A DNA stretch of 64,000 nt from Epinephelus fuscoguttatus (taxonomy: Eukaryota; Chordata; Actinopteri; Perciformes; Serranidae). Shown here piece by piece: positions 60,687 through 64,000 of this stretch (its first letter is position 1; each line of letters starts with the position of its first letter). A program made the translations under genes and the position numbers. The notes beneath the pieces were generated by a model. The model had not been told where the DNA came from. It was given only the letters and a program-made list of their open reading frames with translations, and did no database searches. Where the stretch lies: NCBI RefSeq assembly GCF_011397635.1, contig NC_064771.1, forward strand, positions 17,175,379 through 17,239,378. The letters are read 5' to 3'.

Positions 60687-61382
60687 ATGGAACAAAATAA
60701 TGGTAGGTCTGAGTTACCGGTTAACAAAGTCAGTTAGGAGGTTACGTCTTTATTTATTTTTTTGTAGACCCGTACACGAGCTGTATCTCCGTTCTTTAGA
60801 GGTGTGAGCTTTCAGAAACTGCTGCGTGTTTTATAACGATTACCCATTTATAGCTTAGCTAACCGGTTAGCGGGAGCTAATTGGAAATTAGCTGAAGTTT
60901 TCAATATTGCCACTAAAGCGTTCAACACTGTAGCCAAGCGAAAGGTTTTTATATCTTCATAGAAGTTATTGTTTATATTAAAAACAGCTATTACATTGTT
61001 AATAATGTTAAACATTATCCGAGAGGAACTCTAACCCAGTTACGTTGAACTTGTGACCTCGGCTGATGAAACGTGCATCCTTCCCAAACTGCGACATTTC
61101 TCCCTGAACCTTGTTTTGTATTACTCTGACAGTTCAAATTACCCAGTCATGTGACAGTGACTGGCGTTTAGACACTCTAGAAATAACCCTCCGTGTGTTT
61201 GCTGTGCTCATGCTGAACTCACCCATTTTTTCACCTTTTCACACCAGACGGGAGTTTGGCCCAGGTCCGGCATGTTGTGTTGGTGCTGTCAGGGAAGGGA
61301 GGTGTGGGCAAGAGCACCATCACCACGGAGCTAGCTCTGGCTCTCAGGCATGCTGGCAAGAAGGTGAGCTCCAGGACCAGCT

Positions 61383-61431
<49 letters not shown>

Positions 61432-63404
61432 TGTCAGAATATAGGGTGTCAGTATGTGTCTTACGTGGTTGACATGCATGTACAAAAAATACTAACTGCA
61501 ATCACTTTCATTATACTGTCACAGTTTATCAGCCATTTTCCTTCCTGTTCCTGACTTGTGTTCATGCAAATGTCAAGAAATGAGCCGCATAAGTAAACTG
61601 ACCAATTAATAAACTGTGTGTTCATCAGGTTGGCATCCTGGATGTTGACCTATGTGGGCCCAGTATCCCCCGCATGCTGAATGTGGGTCACACTGATGTG
61701 CACCAGTGTGATGCAGGATGGGTGCCTGTCTACACTGATGCTGAAAAGAGCCTCGCCCTCATGTCCATTGGCTTCTTGCTTGAGGACCCAGATGAAGCAG
61801 TGGTGTGGAGGGGACCCAAGAAAACAGGTAAGCTGTTCTCTTCTCTTAAATAAAGTAATGTCATATACACTCACCTGCCGCTTTATTAGGTACATCTGTT
61901 CGACTGCTTGTAATGCAAGTAGCTAATGAGTTATGCTATCATTTCAATATGGACCAAAATCTCTGAGGAATATTTCCAGGGGGTCCAACCCGATACTAGC
62001 AAGGTGAACCTAATAAAGTGGCCGGTGAGTGTATGTCTCAATACAAACCTCTGTGCTGCACGTTCTGAATTTAAACATGACTTCACCTTCTGCCCAACAT
62101 CCTTTCCATCTCTGACTGTCCTGTCCCACAGCTATGATTGGCCAGTTTGTGTCAGATGTAGCATGGGGAGAGCTGGACGTGTTGCTAGTGGACACACCGC
62201 CAGGGACGTCTGACGAACATATAGCAGTACTGGAGAACCTGAAAAAACACAGAGTGGATGGAGCCATTTTGGTCACCACACCTCAGGTGCCCACTAGTCC
62301 AGAGAGACTTTGACTGTCTATAATGGGAACAAGAAGACAAACTTGCGCATAAATTTAGTTTTGAAAGAGGAATCTGACCAGCGTGTGACTCAAGTCTGGT
62401 TTTGTGTCGGCTACAGGCAGTGTCCACGGGGGATGTGAGGAGGGAGGTCACCTTCTGTAAGAAGACAGGTGTACGGATCCTGGGCATCGTCGAGAACATG
62501 AGCGGCTTTGTTTGTCCGTACTGCTCGGTATGTAATCTTACATACAACTCATAGGAGAAATAGCAATGGACAAAACAAGACATTTAAGAGCATCATCCTG
62601 GGCTTTTTTTTTGAGAGAGAGAGCGAGAGAGAGAGAGAGAGTTTGAAATATTAATTTTAAAAAATATTTCACTTTTTTTTTCAGGAGTGCAGCAATATAT
62701 TCTCAAAAGGAGGTGGCGAAGAGTTAGCCAAGCTGACAGGATCAACATTCCTAGGTGAGATATCAATGGGATTTAACTACATGTAATAACACCATCCAGC
62801 CACCAGGTGTCACAACACACTGTGACCGCACATCACTCCTCAGCCACCATTCATGATTTAGGAGGCATTTTGCATCACTGCCATGCTGCTAAAATGGGCG
62901 ATCCAGATGTCAGTGCAGTGTAAGGTTTCAGTGAGGGCCTGATACACGCTCATCAATAATTCCTGATCATATTAATAGTTTCCCTTAGTGGTTATGTTTT
63001 GTGTGCAGATCAGTCACTTGAGTAATGATGCAGCTAATTGAGCTCACCCTGTGGCAGTGACAAGCCGGCTGTATCTGAGAGTGGTGCATAGCTTTGGCCA
63101 AGTATTCAATAAGTCAGTGCCTGCTAACATCCAGTTGACTCTCACTATTGATTATCATATATTAACATGCCACATTGGAGTGTTTCTTTAAGGCACAGAG
63201 TAGCTGTGAATCATTTCTCAGCAGTGCTGTTGAGGTAATCAACATTATTTCCTCTCCATTTCAGGTTCAGTGCCCTTGGATCCTGCGCTCAGCACCAGTA
63301 TAGAGGAAGGCAAGGACTTCATACAGTCGTTTCCAGACAGCGCCACCTTCAGTGCCATCAGCAGCATTTGTCAGACTCTGCTCGACAGCCTCCAAACTGC
63401 TTGA
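60687..63404 (+). CDS. nubp2: Cytosolic Fe-S cluster assembly factor NUBP2, 7 exons
   Basis: P-loop ATPase of the cytosolic iron-sulfur assembly pathway, acting as a scaffold complex with NUBP1 (known for the family). Exons: 60687-60702, 61248-61363, 61629-61827, 62132-62286, 62417-62527, 62685-62754, 63265-63404 (TGA). Phases close to 807 nt, or 268 aa (human 271). Visible motifs are the deviant Walker [11 protein letters not shown] (about 20-29), [13 protein letters not shown], the switch/Walker [12 protein letters not shown] (about 132), [11 protein letters not shown] (about 190) and [15 protein letters not shown]. The paired cysteines of CPYCSEC are the bridging Fe-S ligands and are intact across the exon 5/6 junction. 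The first exon codes for only five residues (MEQNN) plus one base. Upstream are two inverted CCAAT boxes. Confidence 0.96.
61386..61434. repeat. (GT)n microsatellite in nubp2 intron 2
   Basis: About 24 GT units with one interruption, beginning 23 bases after the exon 2 donor. Confidence 0.95.
61866..62033. mobile_element. Short MITE with TACACTCACC terminal repeats
   Basis: A 168-bp element with roughly 30-bp terminal inverted repeats: tacactcacctgccgcttta, ttaggt at the left and acctaataaagtggccggtg, agtgta at the right. This terminus is widespread in fish genomes. The superfamily is uncertain, though the TA at the ends would fit Tc1/mariner. It lies in nubp2 intron 3. Confidence 0.75.
62613..62642. 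repeat. (GA)n microsatellite in nubp2 intron 5
   Basis: About 14 GA units with one CG interruption. Confidence 0.9.
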
Positions 63405-63551
63405 GTAACATTTTAGCACACAGGTAGAAGTATTAGACATGAGCAAATGTAATGACATCTGTGTTGCATTTATGTCCTGTACAGTTAAACACAATATAAA
63501 CCTATTTACTGGTCTTGTTTTCTACCTTGTTTATAAGACATATCTGACAAC

Positions 63552-63557
63552 AATAAA
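63552..63557 (+). terminator. Poly(A) signal of nubp2
   Basis: AATAAA, 148 bases after the nubp2 stop codon. It is followed at once by the acceptor-like site of the exon-like segment at 63584. Confidence 0.55.
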
Positions 63558-63583
63558 GTGCCGGCTTTGCTGTTATCTTACAG

Positions 63584-63675
63584 TTCTTGAGGCGTTGACC
63601 ACAGAGCGAAGATTACCAGCTCTTGCCGCAGTTGCACAGGAAGTGGTGAACACTGTAGGACAGCAACTCAGCTAA
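63584..63675 (+). other. Exon-like segment downstream of nubp2, unassigned
   Basis: A pyrimidine-rich acceptor (ctgttatcttacag) precedes 92 open bases ending in TAA at 63673-63675. Read with one base carried in, the peptide is helical-looking and Ala/Val/Leu-rich (LEALTTERRLPALAAVAQEV, then VNTVGQQLS). The phase matches the donor of nubp2 exon 6 (62754), so it could be an alternative last exon. It could also be the terminal exon of another gene or chance. I do not recognise the peptide. Confidence 0.35.
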
Positions 63676-64000
63676 TCTGCTTTACAGCAAAATGTAGAGA
63701 CGTCGTTTTGTCATAAAAATGCCACGTCATGCTGCCTGAGTAGGATTTACAGTGTCACAGCAAAATGTACAGCACCGTGTTTGGAAGCCAGTCAAAAATC
63801 TAAGTTGGAATCTTCTTTAATTCGATTGTGACACACATGTCGACACATCAGGATAACTTCAATATCAGTGGTAATACAGGATTGTAGATTGGCGCTTTAG
63901 TAAATGCGTCAGCAGCAGTTCCACTTTCAGAAAACAAACTCCAGATCAAATTGGACCAGTCCTTGCATGGCGGAAAAACTAGGCCAAACTTGAGCGCTAA

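Overview
This is a window of vertebrate nuclear DNA, almost certainly from a ray-finned (teleost) fish. The genes are split into many short exons with GT/AG splice sites. Introns and gaps are AT-rich and full of short DNA transposons, decayed LINE pieces and long dinucleotide tracts. The gene order eme2 - spsb3 - nubp2 matches what I recall of human 16p13.3. There are no operons, prophages, CRISPR arrays or rRNA genes. I saw no tRNA gene, although tRNAs could not be searched exhaustively by eye.

Five protein-coding genes can be assembled exon by exon, and in each one every splice phase closes. (1) Minus strand, 33.8 to 5.3 kb: an actin-binding LIM protein, ablim1-like. It has four LIM domains, a Ser-rich linker and a C-terminal villin headpiece (658 or 628 aa), and includes an 8-nt and a 30-nt microexon. 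(2) Minus strand, 46.4 to 38.5 kb: a 12-helix major facilitator resembling MFSD1 (483 aa, 13 exons). (3) Plus strand, 47.7 to 52.7 kb: eme2, the non-catalytic partner of the MUS81 structure-specific nuclease (446 aa, 8 exons). (4) Minus strand, 57.6 to 53.6 kb: spsb3, a SPRY/SOCS-box substrate receptor (421 aa, 6 coding exons). (5) Plus strand, 60.7 to 63.4 kb: nubp2, a cytosolic Fe-S scaffold P-loop ATPase (268 aa, 7 exons). mfsd1-like and eme2 diverge from a 1.26-kb gap. eme2 and spsb3 converge with poly(A) signals about 0.1 kb apart. spsb3 and nubp2 diverge across 3.1 kb. The genes share no evident pathway; they are neighbours, not a functional cluster.

Layout: 1-4.1 kb has no gene and one MITE. 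5.3-33.8 kb is the ablim1-like gene, whose introns hold most of the repeats (several MITEs, a deleted Tc1/mariner copy, LINE fragments, two minisatellite-filled transposons). 33.8-38.5 kb is intergenic with a LINE reverse-transcriptase relic. 38.5-46.4 kb is the transporter. 46.4-63.4 kb is the eme2/spsb3/nubp2 block. The last 0.6 kb holds an unexplained exon-like segment.

The most noteworthy non-genic observations are: (a) a hAT-like MITE family with three copies, 13-bp terminal inverted repeats and 8-bp target duplications, whose short internal repeat has expanded to about 1 kb in one copy; (b) a second, unrelated inverted-repeat element filled with about 50 copies of a 21-bp unit; (c) a roughly 66-bp minisatellite in eme2 intron 6; (d) the 8-nt ablim microexon and an apparently shortened ablim linker. 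I saw no clearly novel multi-gene system. All calls rest on reading the sequence and on remembered family features; no database search was run.
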